NCBI GenBank assembly: GCA_964035575.1
Contig: OZ037834.1
Span: 1,891,598-1,955,597, forward strand
Direction of reading: 5' to 3'
Length of the DNA: 64,000 bases
Source of the DNA: Rhynchopus sp. YZ270_cl-10
Lineage: Eukaryota > Euglenozoa > Diplonemea > Diplonemida > Diplonemidae
Numbering within the stretch: position 1 is the stretch's first letter; the number at the start of each line of letters is the position of its first letter. The translations under genes and the position numbers were made by a program. The notes beneath the pieces were generated by a model that was not told the origin of the DNA, did not search any database, and worked only from the letters and a program-made list of their open reading frames with translations. Shown in pieces: positions 1 to 9,219 of the stretch.

Positions 1-602
1 TAGCCTTTGGGGCGATTTCGTTGTACAGAATCCGTCGATACAACAGCAAAAAAAAATAGTAAATAATCGTTCGTTTCAGGTGCTCCAAAACAAAAAAAAC
101 CTAAGTAACACCTCCGTGAAATTTCCCTTTTACACCAGGGCGGGGGGGAACGGGGTGGGGAGACTCCGGTGCAAAAGAGAGATTTTTTTAAAAAACAGTT
201 TCTTTTTTACTTTTTTTTTCTTTTGTTTCGAAGCGCCAGTCCTTTCCGTCGAGGGTGCTCTGCAAGACCGATGTCTTCCCCTTCCTGTGTTCGGCAAAAC
301 AAGAAAAAAACAAAAAACAAAAAAAAAAACAAAAATACGCAAACGTCCTGTATTTCTACTACATAATCTACCTACCCCCTTTTTTTTCCCCCACCTCACC
401 CCCTGTTCCGTCACGTCCGCCTGCTCTAAATAAGGAGAACAAAGAAAAAAGTGGAGTTCAAGAAAAAAATAAGAAAAAAAAATAGTGAGAGCTCCTCTGT
501 GTCTACACTAAAATAATTTTAAAAAAACCAAGTTTTTTTTTTCAAAAAAAGGAATCCACATTAATAGGTGAGCTGCGATTCATCTTACCAAAAAAATGGG
601 CG

Positions 603-712
603 ACATTGTGTACAGATCCTACCTCGGTAGGTGATTGTCGATAACAACAAAAATGGACAGTGGAGCTTGCACAAGATGGCAGCTACACTATTTCCAACAA
701 TTTTTCAAAAAA
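603..712 (+). repeat. Family F copy followed by family A copy
   Basis: The F part has the hairpin CCTACC-TCGG-TAGG followed by GTGATTGTCGATA and an A-rich tail. The A part starts AGTGGAGCTTGCAC, carries GGCAGCTACACTA and ends in CCAACAATTTTTCAAAAA. The order F then A is the reverse of that at 2.6 kb, so the two are independent units. Confidence 0.75.
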
Positions 713-1221
713 AAAAAAACTTTTCTTTATTTTGGAGCACGGATACTTCAGGGTGTTTAAGGGAAGAAAAGGGGAGTAGACAGGAATGTTAGCTTTGTAG
801 TGAGGGGGGAGGGAGAGGGAGGGAGTGGTGGGGGGGATGATGAAGAGGAAAAGACTGGGAAGATGGCAGTTGTGTTGCCCCTCTTTGTAACTCTTGTTTT
901 CCCCCCCTCCCCTCCCTCCCTCCCCCCGACCAAATTTTATTTTTTTTCTCTGGAAAAAAAAAAATGTTTTTTGGCAACAACGGTATTGGCCTATCCACAC
1001 AAAAAAAAAAAAGTTGTGTGTACTTTGTCATGATTGCCCCTCCCTCTTGGTTTTCTCTCTTTTTTTTTTGACCGCGTTTTTTTTTTTTTTTTTTTTTGTA
1101 TGCCAAATTTTGTTTTTTTTTTGAATGGCCTTTCGAGATTCGGGAAAACACACAGCCCATTTCCCCCCTCCCTTTCCCCTCCCCCTCCCGTTCGCCACCA
1201 CACGCAGCAAACAAAAAAAAA

Positions 1222-1285
1222 ATATTATAGTGGAGTGCATCCTCGAGGTGTCGACACTAATACAACCAAGTTTTCACATATACTA
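1222..1285 (+). repeat. Family E copy
   Basis: Reads TATAGTGGAGTGCATCC, a CTCGAG palindrome, then ACACTAATACAACCAAG and TTTTCA. The same 3' half recurs at 11.2, 46.4, 48.5 and 49.2 kb. Confidence 0.75.
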
Positions 1286-1350
1286 AGCACATAAAAAGAG
1301 CTCCCATTCTTGACGCTTCCATCGAAAAAAATACAGTGATTCAAAGAAAA

Positions 1351-1412
1351 CGGAGACAGTGGAGCTTTCATAGGGTGGCAACTACAGCATTACAACATTT
1401 TTTTTCAAACAA
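1351..1412 (+). repeat. Family A copy, diverged
   Basis: AGTGGAGCTTTCATAGGGTG followed by GCAACTACAGCATTACAAC and a T-run. Core spacing matches other A copies but the sequence is diverged. Confidence 0.6.
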
Positions 1413-1583
1413 AACCCACCTTAGGCGGTTCATGGATAACTACCATCCGTCGCCTTTTCGTTTGGGATTTCAATTAAAGGATTTTACTCCGATATTGGAT
1501 CACTGTGGAAAAAACCCCCCTCCCATTCCCTCTTATCACCATTCTTCCCAGCAGGGTATAGTGCTTTGAGGTGCTCCCAGACA

Positions 1584-2468
1584 ATGTTCCGTCGTACCAC
1601 CGCCTCGTTCGCTCAGTTGCTTTGTACTAAGGGGCAGCGCGCGCACATTAAGTCCTGCTTTGCTGAAGGAAACGTCACGTTGACCCCATCTTCTAAGAGT
1701 GTTTCTGTTGATAAGGTTACTGTGGATAATGCTGCCTGGCGTTTGATTGCTACCGGGGCGGTGAAGGGGTTTCCGAGCAATGATAAAAAACGGCTGGCAG
1801 AATTAGACCGCCTGGTTGCGCTGATGGGGAACACAGAAGAGTTCCGTTCCAAATGGGGGGTCGAGCATATTATTGGTGTCGACGAAGCAGGAAGAGGGTG
1901 TTGGGCAGGGTGTGTCAGTGTGGCGGCGGTTTCTATACCAATGGATGTTCTCATTGAAGGGGCAACGGATTCGAAGAAACTCTCAGAAAAGGCGAGGCTC
2001 GGTATTTTCCAGGAGATGTTGGCGCATGAAGAAGTCAAAGTGGCAGCTGTCCTGGGATCTGTCGAGGAGATTGATCGGAGAAACATTCTGCGTGCCACGA
2101 CGGACAGCATGAAGCGTGCGGTAGAGCTGTTGCTCGAGAGCTACCCAGAGTTGAAGAAGAAGGCGGGCATTCTCGTGGATGGATCGAGTATAGTGTATGG
2201 AGGGAAGATGTGTGGGTTGCCTGCAGATGACGTTGAAAAGGGCGATCTTAACCATCTGAGCGTTGCCGCAGCCAGCATCGTCGCGAAGACTCTCAAGAAT
2301 CTCACATTGTTGCCGTTGGAAACGGCACACCCCGAATACTCCTTCTCAAAACATAAGTCTTACGGCACGGCACTGCATAAGTCTGAGTTGGACAAGTATG
2401 GACCCATCCGCGGGGTCCACAGACAATCATTCAGGCCCATGAAAGAGATGAAGAATTGGAGGGAATGA
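1584..2468 (+). CDS. Ribonuclease HII, probably mitochondrial
   Basis: Single-exon gene for a 294-residue RNase HII family enzyme, which cuts the RNA strand of RNA/DNA hybrids and single ribonucleotides embedded in DNA. All four metal-binding carboxylates of the family are present: D100 and E101 in GVDEAGRG, D199 in LVDGS, and D221 in EKGD. The family motifs AAASIVAK and HKSYGT and the C-terminal HR.SF.P motif follow. The conserved domain starts near residue 94. The N-terminal extension has no acidic residue in its first 27 positions and is rich in R, T, S and A, which fits a mitochondrial presequence (inference). The compact catalytic part resembles bacterial RnhB more than nuclear RNase H2A. 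After SIVAK, where bacterial enzymes usually have an Arg-Asp pair, this protein has Lys-Asn; that position is not one of the four catalytic residues. The ATG at 1584 is the first in frame; six upstream codons remain open but lack ATG. Confidence 0.93.
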   Translation: MFRRTTASFAQLLCTKGQRAHIKSCFAEGNVTLTPSSKSVSVDKVTVDNAAWRLIATGAVKGFPSNDKKRLAELDRLVALMGNTEEFRSKWGVEHIIGVDEAGRGCWAGCVSVAAVSIPMDVLIEGATDSKKLSEKARLGIFQEMLAHEEVKVAAVLGSVEEIDRRNILRATTDSMKRAVELLLESYPELKKKAGILVDGSSIVYGGKMCGLPADDVEKGDLNHLSVAAASIVAKTLKNLTLLPLETAHPEYSFSKHKSYGTALHKSELDKYGPIRGVHRQSFRPMKEMKNWRE

Positions 2469-3219
2469 TAAAAAATGTTTGAGAAAAAGAGAAAAAGGAG
2501 GAGAACGTAGTGAAACGGTAAAACGAAACGATAGAGGCGAGGAACGGCTGCATGTAGCGCATAAAAAAAAGCGAGGTGTCCACACGTTATCAATTGTTTT
2601 TCAAAAAAATTGCACAACTGTGGCAACACAACCGAGGCAACTACACTACTCCAACAATTTATCAAAAAAAAAAAAAAGATCTAGTACAGATCCTGCACTA
2701 GCAGGTGATTGTCGACACAACAAAAATCAAAAAATTTGTGAAGGACCTTAGAGGGTAGAACAGTGGTGGTATTGTGATGTGTTCATGTATTATGAATGGG
2801 GCAATTATCACAACACAGCCACTAGGGGGGGAGAAAAGCAACCGCCACCTATTAGAGAGGCTAGAGTATAGAACTATTCCTGGTGGGGTCAGGATGGATG
2901 TTTTTTTGCACTTTTCAATTTCTTTATATTTTTTTCCCCCAAACGTAATTAGAAACCAACAACAAGATCTCCCTAGAACAAGTATCCCATTTTTCCTTTT
3001 TCCATTCTGTCGTTGGCCACAGGGTACTTATATTTTCTTCCCGATGGGTCTAGCACCGTACAGCATCGGAGCAAATAATTATTTCCCTTTTTCCCCCTCT
3101 TCTTCTCTTCCAACACCCAACAGAAAAACTCCCCCACACACATTACCTTTTCGGGAGCAGAAAACCTTCCCTTTTTCCTCTGTTTTGCCCCTCACCTTGG
3201 GGGGAGAAGCGAAAAAAAA
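2469..3219. other. Intergenic with repeats I, A and F
   Basis: No gene seen. Repeats occupy about 2545-2735. From about 2925 to 3210 the DNA is C/T-rich before the ATG of the next gene, as expected for a splice-acceptor or promoter-proximal region. Confidence 0.65.
2545..2735 (+). repeat. Family I, A and F copies in series
   Basis: Family I (AAGCGAGGTGTCCACACG, TTATCAATTG, A-run) is followed by family A (TTGCACAACTGTGGCAAC, then CAACTACACTACTCC and CAACAATTTATC, A-run) and family F (CCTGC-ACTA-GCAGG hairpin, GTGATTGTCGACACAAC, A-rich). Family I recurs at 20.8 kb. Confidence 0.8.
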
Positions 3220-6200
3220 ATGGCGTGCGATAATGAATCCACGCCGACTGGACGTGGTACCGGCATCACCTCGCCTCTGTCAACTACAGGGAAGAAGGTG
3301 TGGGTCCGCGTCGCAGGGAAACAAGACCACGAGGCGCTTGGGGTGCGGGTCGCCGAAGGGAGCACGATTGGTGCGTTGAAGGAGCAGGTCCTGCGGTTAG
3401 TGAGTTTTGAGGACTTTCCGGTTACTGTGGGGGTGATGGAGCCGTGCCACCTGAATGTCATGACACATGACACCCTCCTTGAAGACGACGAGCCAACACA
3501 CAGCTATCTAGACTCAACCTTAGTGGTCATGCCATCTGCCCAAGCATGCAAAGCTGCCAAAGAAACCCCCCCTTCTCCAGAACCATCACGGGATACAGGA
3601 GGCGACACACTAGCCGCGCTATGGGATGGCCTCCCATCCCTAGCCACACCCACTCATGTCATGGAGAACGAAGCTGGGCAGGCAGGCTTTGCGAATCAGG
3701 TCAACTCCCCTGGCGAGGAGACCCTTTCGAGGGAGCTTGCAATGGATGAAGCAGGGGGAGGGGGAGGGGGTGGGGTGGCAGATGTGAGAGAACGGCGTCC
3801 AACGGAGGTCCCGGACAACCTCAAAAACGTGCTGTCTGCGACATCATTACTGTCAAACACGGATCTGTCGAAGGAAGGAAACACGATCTCCCCAAGAAGC
3901 TCGATGAGCTCATTGCAAGATTCGCTCTCTACCTCGAGAAAGCCTAGGCTTGGAAACTCTGTGCGTTCGAGGTTGAATAGTAGTGGAGGGGGAGGTGGTG
4001 GTGGTGGTGTCAGAACCCCCTCCCCAGCCCGTTCCCCTCATGTGTCGCCTACTGCAGGTCCACAGAAGAGCCCTAGAGGCATTCCTTCTGGCGTGCCTTC
4101 AACGTCTTCGTCGTATGAGGATTCTAAAGATTTGAGGCCATTGGCGCAGGCTTCGCAGTCAGTGTACCTCAAGGCGCTGTCGGATGTGCAAAGTTCAGAA
4201 TGGCAGCAGCAGTGTCTAGGGCTTGTGATGTTGCGGCGTTTCGTGCTGTTTCACCCGAATGTGTTGATAGGGAACCTGCAGACAGTGCTCCTCGCGGTAA
4301 CAGCGTGTTTAAAGAATCTGCGGAGTTCGGTGGTGAAGAATGCGTTGCTCGCTTTTGGGGATATTGTGAAGTCAGATTGCAGGTATGAAGGTTGTAGATG
4401 GTTTATGCCCAATTTTTGTCGACAATAAAATCAAAAAAAAAAGTCACAAAAAATACCCCTCACAGAGACCACCAGGCCATGGTCGCACAGCTAGACCCAA
4501 TCGCACACCAGATTCTCAGCCTGGCAACGTCTGACAACAACTTCATACGAAGTGCTGCTGAGGAGTGCTTCGACGCTATCACCACGGAGCTCAGCGATGT
4601 ACTACGGTATTGCCTCACAAAATTTTCACACATTTTTTTTTTTCCCCAACAGTTTTGAATTTCTTCACAACCCGTCGAATACCCCCCTCCCTCCTCCCTC
4701 CTCTTCAGCGTTTTTTTTTTTTTGTGTGACATCGTGCCTGAAATAATAGAATTTCACTTCTATTTGAAAAAAATAAAATAACCCTCCCTCCTCTTCACCC
4801 TCTTCCAAACCACTCCTACACAGCTTCCGCCTCATCAGCAAAATGCTTGCCTCCGCCGCCAGCAGCAAAAGCGGCAGCATCCGCTCAGAATGCATCTCCG
4901 TCATCCACAAGGCTGTCGTCAGCATGGAGGCAAGCTCCGTGGCACGCTATCCGAAGATGTCTCTTTTGGTGAAGGCGATACACAACTTCCTGGGCGACGC
5001 ATCGGAAAGCTGTAGACACAATGCACGAAACTGTTCTACCGACCTTGCAGCGCAGGTAGGCGGTGTACAGGAGTATATTACCATCATGCAGCAATATATG
5101 CACGACAAACAGGTTGAAGATGTCTGTAAACATATGGGTCATGAATGGCAAGAACTGCTCCCACCAAGCGTTAGCAGCACCCCCACCAAACGCACCACCA
5201 GCCGTTCTCCGGTTCGTCACCGTGCCTCTCCTTCCCCGGCACCGCAACACCCCACCGCGTTAGATGCCTCCCACCTCCACCACTCCCTCAACAGCAGTGT
5301 CCGCCATTCTCCTCCCTCACCGATGAACGACGAAATTCCGAGCGAAACACATCATACAGCTACTCCAGCGTTATCAGATTTAATTCCTCATCCACAGAGG
5401 GCCTGCCCATCGTTTCGACCAAGATGGGGTAACCCTGCAATGTGCGACTGTTGTAAGCTTGCAAAATCCGCGCATAATTCCGATAATCAACCCAAAAAGG
5501 TAAAAGCGGGGAGTGTCGTTTCCTCTAAGGGAGCTGCCTCAACCTCGAAGACGCATCGTCCTCCTGCCAAGCCTTTATCTCTTAATGGAACCACCTCTTC
5601 GTCAAATTCTGCGAAAAAGATTCGCCCTGCTGCTTCTACACAACGCTCTCTTTCGAGCAACGCAAAAAATAATTGGGATACCTCCTCCCAGACCAGCCGG
5701 GGCTCCGCCACCTCTAAGGTTAGCCGTTCTAGCAGGCTTTCTGCTTCCGCGAAATCTCCGAAAAAAACTACCGGGTCTTACGCTCGCACCGCAAGCTTAC
5801 GATCGAGGAGTAGTACCGGAGCAGGAGGTAGTTCTGTGAGAGGTACCTCGGCTACCAGATCATCATCGCGAAGCAATTCTAAGCCGCCAGCTCCGTTGGC
5901 TCCGGTGAAGAGAATGCCATCTGCAACGCGGTCATCTTCTGCAACGAGGTCGTCTTCGTTGTCTGGGGGGAGAACTGCATCGAACAGCGCTGGGAGTGGT
6001 GTGGGTACTGCGGTGACAACGAGGTCCTCTTCTCCTGGGGCGAGAAGGTCTGCCTTGAAGAAGGGGGCAGCAGGGTTGTTGAATCCTCTCACAGAGGCCG
6101 ATGTGGTGCCGGCAGTGTCGCCAGCGAGGCGTGGGGTGAGTGGCAGTGGTGGTGGTAGTGGTGAGGTTGCAAAGCTGCTAGCCCAGATGGAATCCATGCA

Positions 6201-6760
6201 AGACCAGCACCGCAAAGAGATGGCTGAGAAGGACGCAATGATCATGAAAATCCTCACAGAGAACTTCGACCTGAAGGAGAAGCTCGAAGCAGTGCAGAAG
6301 GTATGCTTTTTTTAGTTGAAACAAAAGTTGTAAACCACGAAATGGAGGTAGAACTGCATGGAGGTCCACTGTACCAAGGTGTACTGTTTATGAGCGGGCT
6401 TTATTTTTGTCACCTCATGAAATGAAGGAGGAAATAGAAACAACGCACTTTGAACACACTTTGCGGTTCTAGAGAAGAACCGCGTTGCAGAGCCACTCCT
6501 CACCAAACAGGTCGAGGTGTGTGCGTTTCACCACAACCTCTCCCATGGGTTTGATCGTGTGATGAGTGTTAAGTTTCTATTTCAAAGGCAAACTTTATTT
6601 TTAAAATAAATTTATCAAAAACCCAACTAAACAGGAGGATGTAAGTCATGTGACGATTTTCACCACCCCGCAGTACCCCGTCGAGGGTGGCGGATCCCTA
6701 CCCTCATCTCCAGGGCGTTACTCTGCAGGTGGGCTGGGGAACAGCCAGACGCAGTTCTGA
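3220..6760 (+). CDS. TOG-domain microtubule-associated protein (TOGARAM/CLASP-like)
   Basis: Secure exons are 3220-4382, 4466-4606 and 4824-6300, joined in phase by GTATGA and GTATTG donors and CACAG acceptors. Residues 1-110 form a small folded-looking N-terminal region. Residues about 115-300 are low complexity with two polyglycine runs. Residues about 315-515 form a helical TOG/HEAT array, including NLRSSVVKNALLAFGDIV and NNFIRSAAEE, typical of TOG proteins that bind tubulin in the CLASP and TOGARAM (crescerin) groups. Residues about 540-870 are Ser/Arg/Ala-rich and basic, which would suit microtubule-lattice binding. A coiled coil follows at about 884-927. Exon 3 ends at a GTATGC donor. 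The end is tentative: exons 6478-6516 and 6674-6760 (ending QTQF-stop), with a possible 6-base exon at 6635-6640, keep phase, giving about 970 residues. A cilium or spindle role is inferred. The intron after exon 3 holds a family C repeat. Confidence 0.82.
6328..6412 (+). repeat. Family C copy inside an intron
   Basis: Contains GTAAACCACGAAATGG, GTCCACTGTACCAAGGTG and GGGCTTTATTTTTG. It lies in the intron after TOG exon 3 and reads in the sense direction, like the copies at 17.0, 19.9, 32.1, 53.3 and 54.2 kb. Confidence 0.75.
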
Positions 6761-7062
6761 ACAAAATTGAAAAAAAAAACAAAAAATGCAAAAAACAAAT
6801 CAAAAACAACAAAAAGAAAAATTGATGTTGGAGAGAGACTGTTTGAATTGTAGCTTTTCTAACAGATGGCAGCAAAATCAACAGATTAAAAAACAAACAA
6901 AAAAAACGACATTTTTATTTATTTAGATTTCCCCCCTACCACCACCCCAATCAGCGATTTCTACCCATTCGCTTGCATTCTGGATTTATTTTTATTTATT
7001 TTAGTTAGAAACTCATATGCATACATGGTAGTCTGGCCACTCCGACAGACCTTTGATAATCC

Positions 7063-7165
7063 TGAACTTTCTTGACTTTTTCTTGACTTTCAGAAGTCAG
7101 GAAACAGTCAATATTCTTTTCGTGACTTTTCAGACTTTGAAAAGTCAAGAAACAGTGCACGCCAT
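7063..7165. repeat. Inverted-repeat patch built on TTGACTTT/AAAGTCAAG
   Basis: TTTCTTGACTTTTTC and TTGACTTTC on the left face GAAAAGTCAAGAAACAG on the right, so the segment can fold back on itself. Further GACTTT and AGTCA units lie between. Family unknown. Confidence 0.55.
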
Positions 7166-7237
7166 AGATACGACACACTGAATTCTTCGGAAAAGAATGG
7201 CCCAATATCAGAGGCCTTTTCGTGAACTTTATGGAAA

Positions 7238-7400
7238 GTGTGGAAAATTGCACAACCGTGGCAACTACACTACCTCCAACAATTTTATCGAAAAAACGTT
7301 TACAAAAGTGGTGCTTTCGGTCAACGACCTGTCAGCGACGTGTCACGACCTGTCGGTGACCTGTCGGCGACCTGTCAATATCGACCCCTCCCGGAGCACC
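7238..7400 (+). repeat. Family A copy followed by family H copy
   Basis: Family A: TTGCACAACCGTGGCAAC, then CTACACTACCTCCAAC and AATTTTATC. Family H (from 7317) contains several imperfect 12-14 bp copies of CGACCTGTCGGTGA and ends GACCTGTCAATATCGACCCC then TCCCGGAGCACC. A shorter H copy occurs at 12.0 kb. Confidence 0.75.
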
Positions 7401-7695
7401 AAAAAGGGTGTCTTTTGAGTCTGTCACAGTCGACCAGACTACCATGTATGCATTCAATTATTGTTATTATATTTTTGGGGAGAATGGAGACGAGCATAGT
7501 GCCTTATGTTCGTTTTCCTTCAAAAAAAGAAGGATGTACTTTTAAAATCAACTAGGAGTCATGTCTGCGTGGAATATTGCCCATAGTGTCGAGGAGGCTT
7601 TGAATTGTTTTTTTTTTTTTTGTTGAATTTTGATTTTGATAAAGTGGTGACCAGGCATGCAAAGGTTCTTCGCAAAACCCCCCCCATTTTTAAAA

Positions 7696-7735
7696 GATAA
7701 CTAAGCAACGAGAGGCTTAGGTTCATCTTATAAAA
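7696..7735 (+). repeat. Family R copy
   Basis: ACTAAGC-AACGAGAG-GCTTAG hairpin followed by GTTCATCTTATAAAA and a T-run. Confidence 0.8.
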
Positions 7736-7862
7736 TTTTTTATTTAGAGTACACAGTATGGAACAAAGGGAAAGGATTTTTTCTACAACGCGATACCGAA
7801 AGTAGTTGCTACTTTTTAGCTTTTTTCTGCATTACAAAAACAAAACAACAACAAAAATAGGC

Positions 7863-7936
7863 CAATATTGAGTACAAACCCTAGGTTCCCCAAGCGGGTC
7901 CTTAGGCGATTGTTGACACAACAACAAAAAAAAAAT
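7863..7936 (+). repeat. Family F copy, long form
   Basis: TTGAGTACAAACCCTAGG, CCTTAGGCGATTGTTGACAC, then an A-rich tail. It resembles the long-form copies at 23.1 and 23.7 kb. Confidence 0.7.
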
Positions 7937-7947
7937 CCGTGAAAAAT

Positions 7948-8020
7948 TAAGATTTTGTCCATTTTTCCGTATATCCCTCACCACAGCCCAGGATTGGCTC
8001 GGAAATGCCACAAAAAAACA
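7948..8020 (+). repeat. Family G copy
   Basis: GTCCATTTTTCCGTATATCC, CTCACCACAG, then ATTGGCTCGGAAATGCC. A near copy lies at 20.26 kb inside an intron. Diverged copies sit in the 35 kb tandem repeat and at 47.8 kb. Confidence 0.8.
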
Positions 8021-8142
8021 CTGTTTTTTTTCTTCTTCCACCCCCCTGATGCACAACCGTTGCGTTTTGGTCCGGAAACACGATTTTTCAGAATATTTTT
8101 TCCCCCCAAAAGTCGCCTGCATGATGTATGCGTTTTTTCTTC

Positions 8143-8246
8143 AAGATATGTGTGCACGAGAGGCACATTCATCTTACCACGTTCCTTTTCTTTTTGGAGT
8201 GTCAGTGCCTGCGTCCCAGAGGCGTTTGCACTATCAACTTCACCCC
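8143..8246 (+). repeat. Family S hairpin followed by family B copy
   Basis: Family S: TGTGC-ACGAGAG-GCACA stem-loop followed by TTCATCTTACC. It has the same loop as family R with a different stem. Family B: GTGTCAGTGCCTGCGTCCC, AGAGGCGTTTGCAC, TATCAACTTCAC, then C- and T-runs. Confidence 0.8.
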
Positions 8247-8649
8247 CTTTTTTTTTTGATAAAACAACTTGTTGTCAATTCTAAAAAGATTGGAGGCAGC
8301 GCTGCAGGGCAAACAAAACGGATTGAAAAAAAACAGAAGCTTGCTTGTTTTCTTTGAGTACTCAATTAACCACAGCAACCATACTTCAGTTTAACACATT
8401 TTTTCACCTTTTTGTTTTCCCGGCTTTGAGCGCACAAACAAAAGACCCGATCTTTTTTCATTTGCTCCCACGCTTTCTGTTCCCCCCTTGAACTCGAAAG
8501 CATTATATTCACTTCAGCGTCACCACAACGGACTATGTCAGGGGTATTGTACTACACAGTGTAACTACTAGTCGTAACAACTTAGTGTTGTTAACTCTAT
8601 CAAAATGATAGATCGTGGGATTAGTCGTAAAGCATTTTTTGTCATTTGT

Positions 8650-8768
8650 ACTAGTTTGGCAGCCAAAGCGTTATCATAGCGACGTTGCTTTTTGATCCTT
8701 CAATATCGGCTCTTCCTAGCCTAGACAAACAGAATTTTGTCTAAGGGTTGGATTGTTCACCCACCAAC

Positions 8769-8812
<44 letters not shown>

Positions 8813-8824
8813 TTTACCCTGGTA
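8650..8824 (+). rRNA. Truncated large-subunit rRNA fragment (domain V), likely pseudogene
   Basis: The sequence matches the conserved core of cytosolic-type 23S/28S rRNA: CATAGCGACGTTGCTTTTTG, ATCCTTCAATATCGGCTCTT, GTTGGATTGTTCACCCACC, GGGAACGTGAGCTGGGTTTA and GACCGTCGTGAGACAGG. Single differences from the usual eukaryotic sequence include GTTGC for GTCGC and CAATATCGG for CGATGTCGG. The variable stem AGACAAA/TTTTGTCT is intact. Homology fades upstream of about 8640 and stops after TTTTTACCCTGGTAG; the sarcin-ricin loop expected soon after is absent. A stray rDNA copy is most likely. A genuine separately encoded LSU piece is possible, since some Euglenozoa have fragmented LSU rRNA, but the truncation argues against it. 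Confidence 0.85.
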
Positions 8825-9219
8825 GCCCCCCCTCAATAGTCCACCATTGTACCAAGACCACTAAAGGGGTGGGGGTTGGTAAGAGAGAGATTGTGTGGAT
8901 GATCAGGATTCCATTTAAGGTTTCCATGATGTGTATGAGCAGAGACACAACCATCTTAGGTTTCTCTCCTTTTTTTTTTTTTTGAATGATGAATATAGCC
9001 ACGTTAGGTTCATCTAGAATACAACACCCAGCCTCTTTTTCCCTCCCTTTGCACGAATAATAAACAACTGATACGAAGCCAGCCAAAACATAAAAAGCCT
9101 TCCGCTTCCCCTCCAAAAAAATCATCCCACATACACCTTCCTTACCGCTTCCTCCCAATCTCTTCACATCAGGCCCCCTCCCCTTTCCCCTTCCCCATCC
9201 CCCCTACACTAAACAAACC

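Larger units (their letters stand above)
1..1583. other. Intergenic, repeat-bearing, no gene seen
   Basis: No credible coding sequence; open frames here are homopolymer translations (F, K, P runs). The stretch holds family F remnants near 20-60 and 603-655, family E at 482-540 and 1222-1285, and family A at 655-712 and 1351-1412, all in + orientation. Long C/T-rich tracts (about 890-960 and 1030-1200) alternate with A-runs. The last 60 bases before the first gene contain a CAG and several AG dinucleotides after C/T-rich DNA, a possible trans-splice acceptor region. Confidence 0.7.
6761..9219. other. Repeat-rich gap with an rRNA fragment, no protein gene
   Basis: No credible reading frame. 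It contains an inverted-repeat patch (7063-7165), family A, H, R, F, G, S and B copies (7.24-8.25 kb), the LSU rRNA fragment (8.65-8.82 kb), and C/T-rich DNA from about 9120 up to the next gene. Confidence 0.7.

Noticed and set aside
80-485. Overlapping open frames rich in F, K and P
   Set aside because: Both strands are open because of homopolymers and C/T tracts; no domain, no start context, and repeats cover the area.
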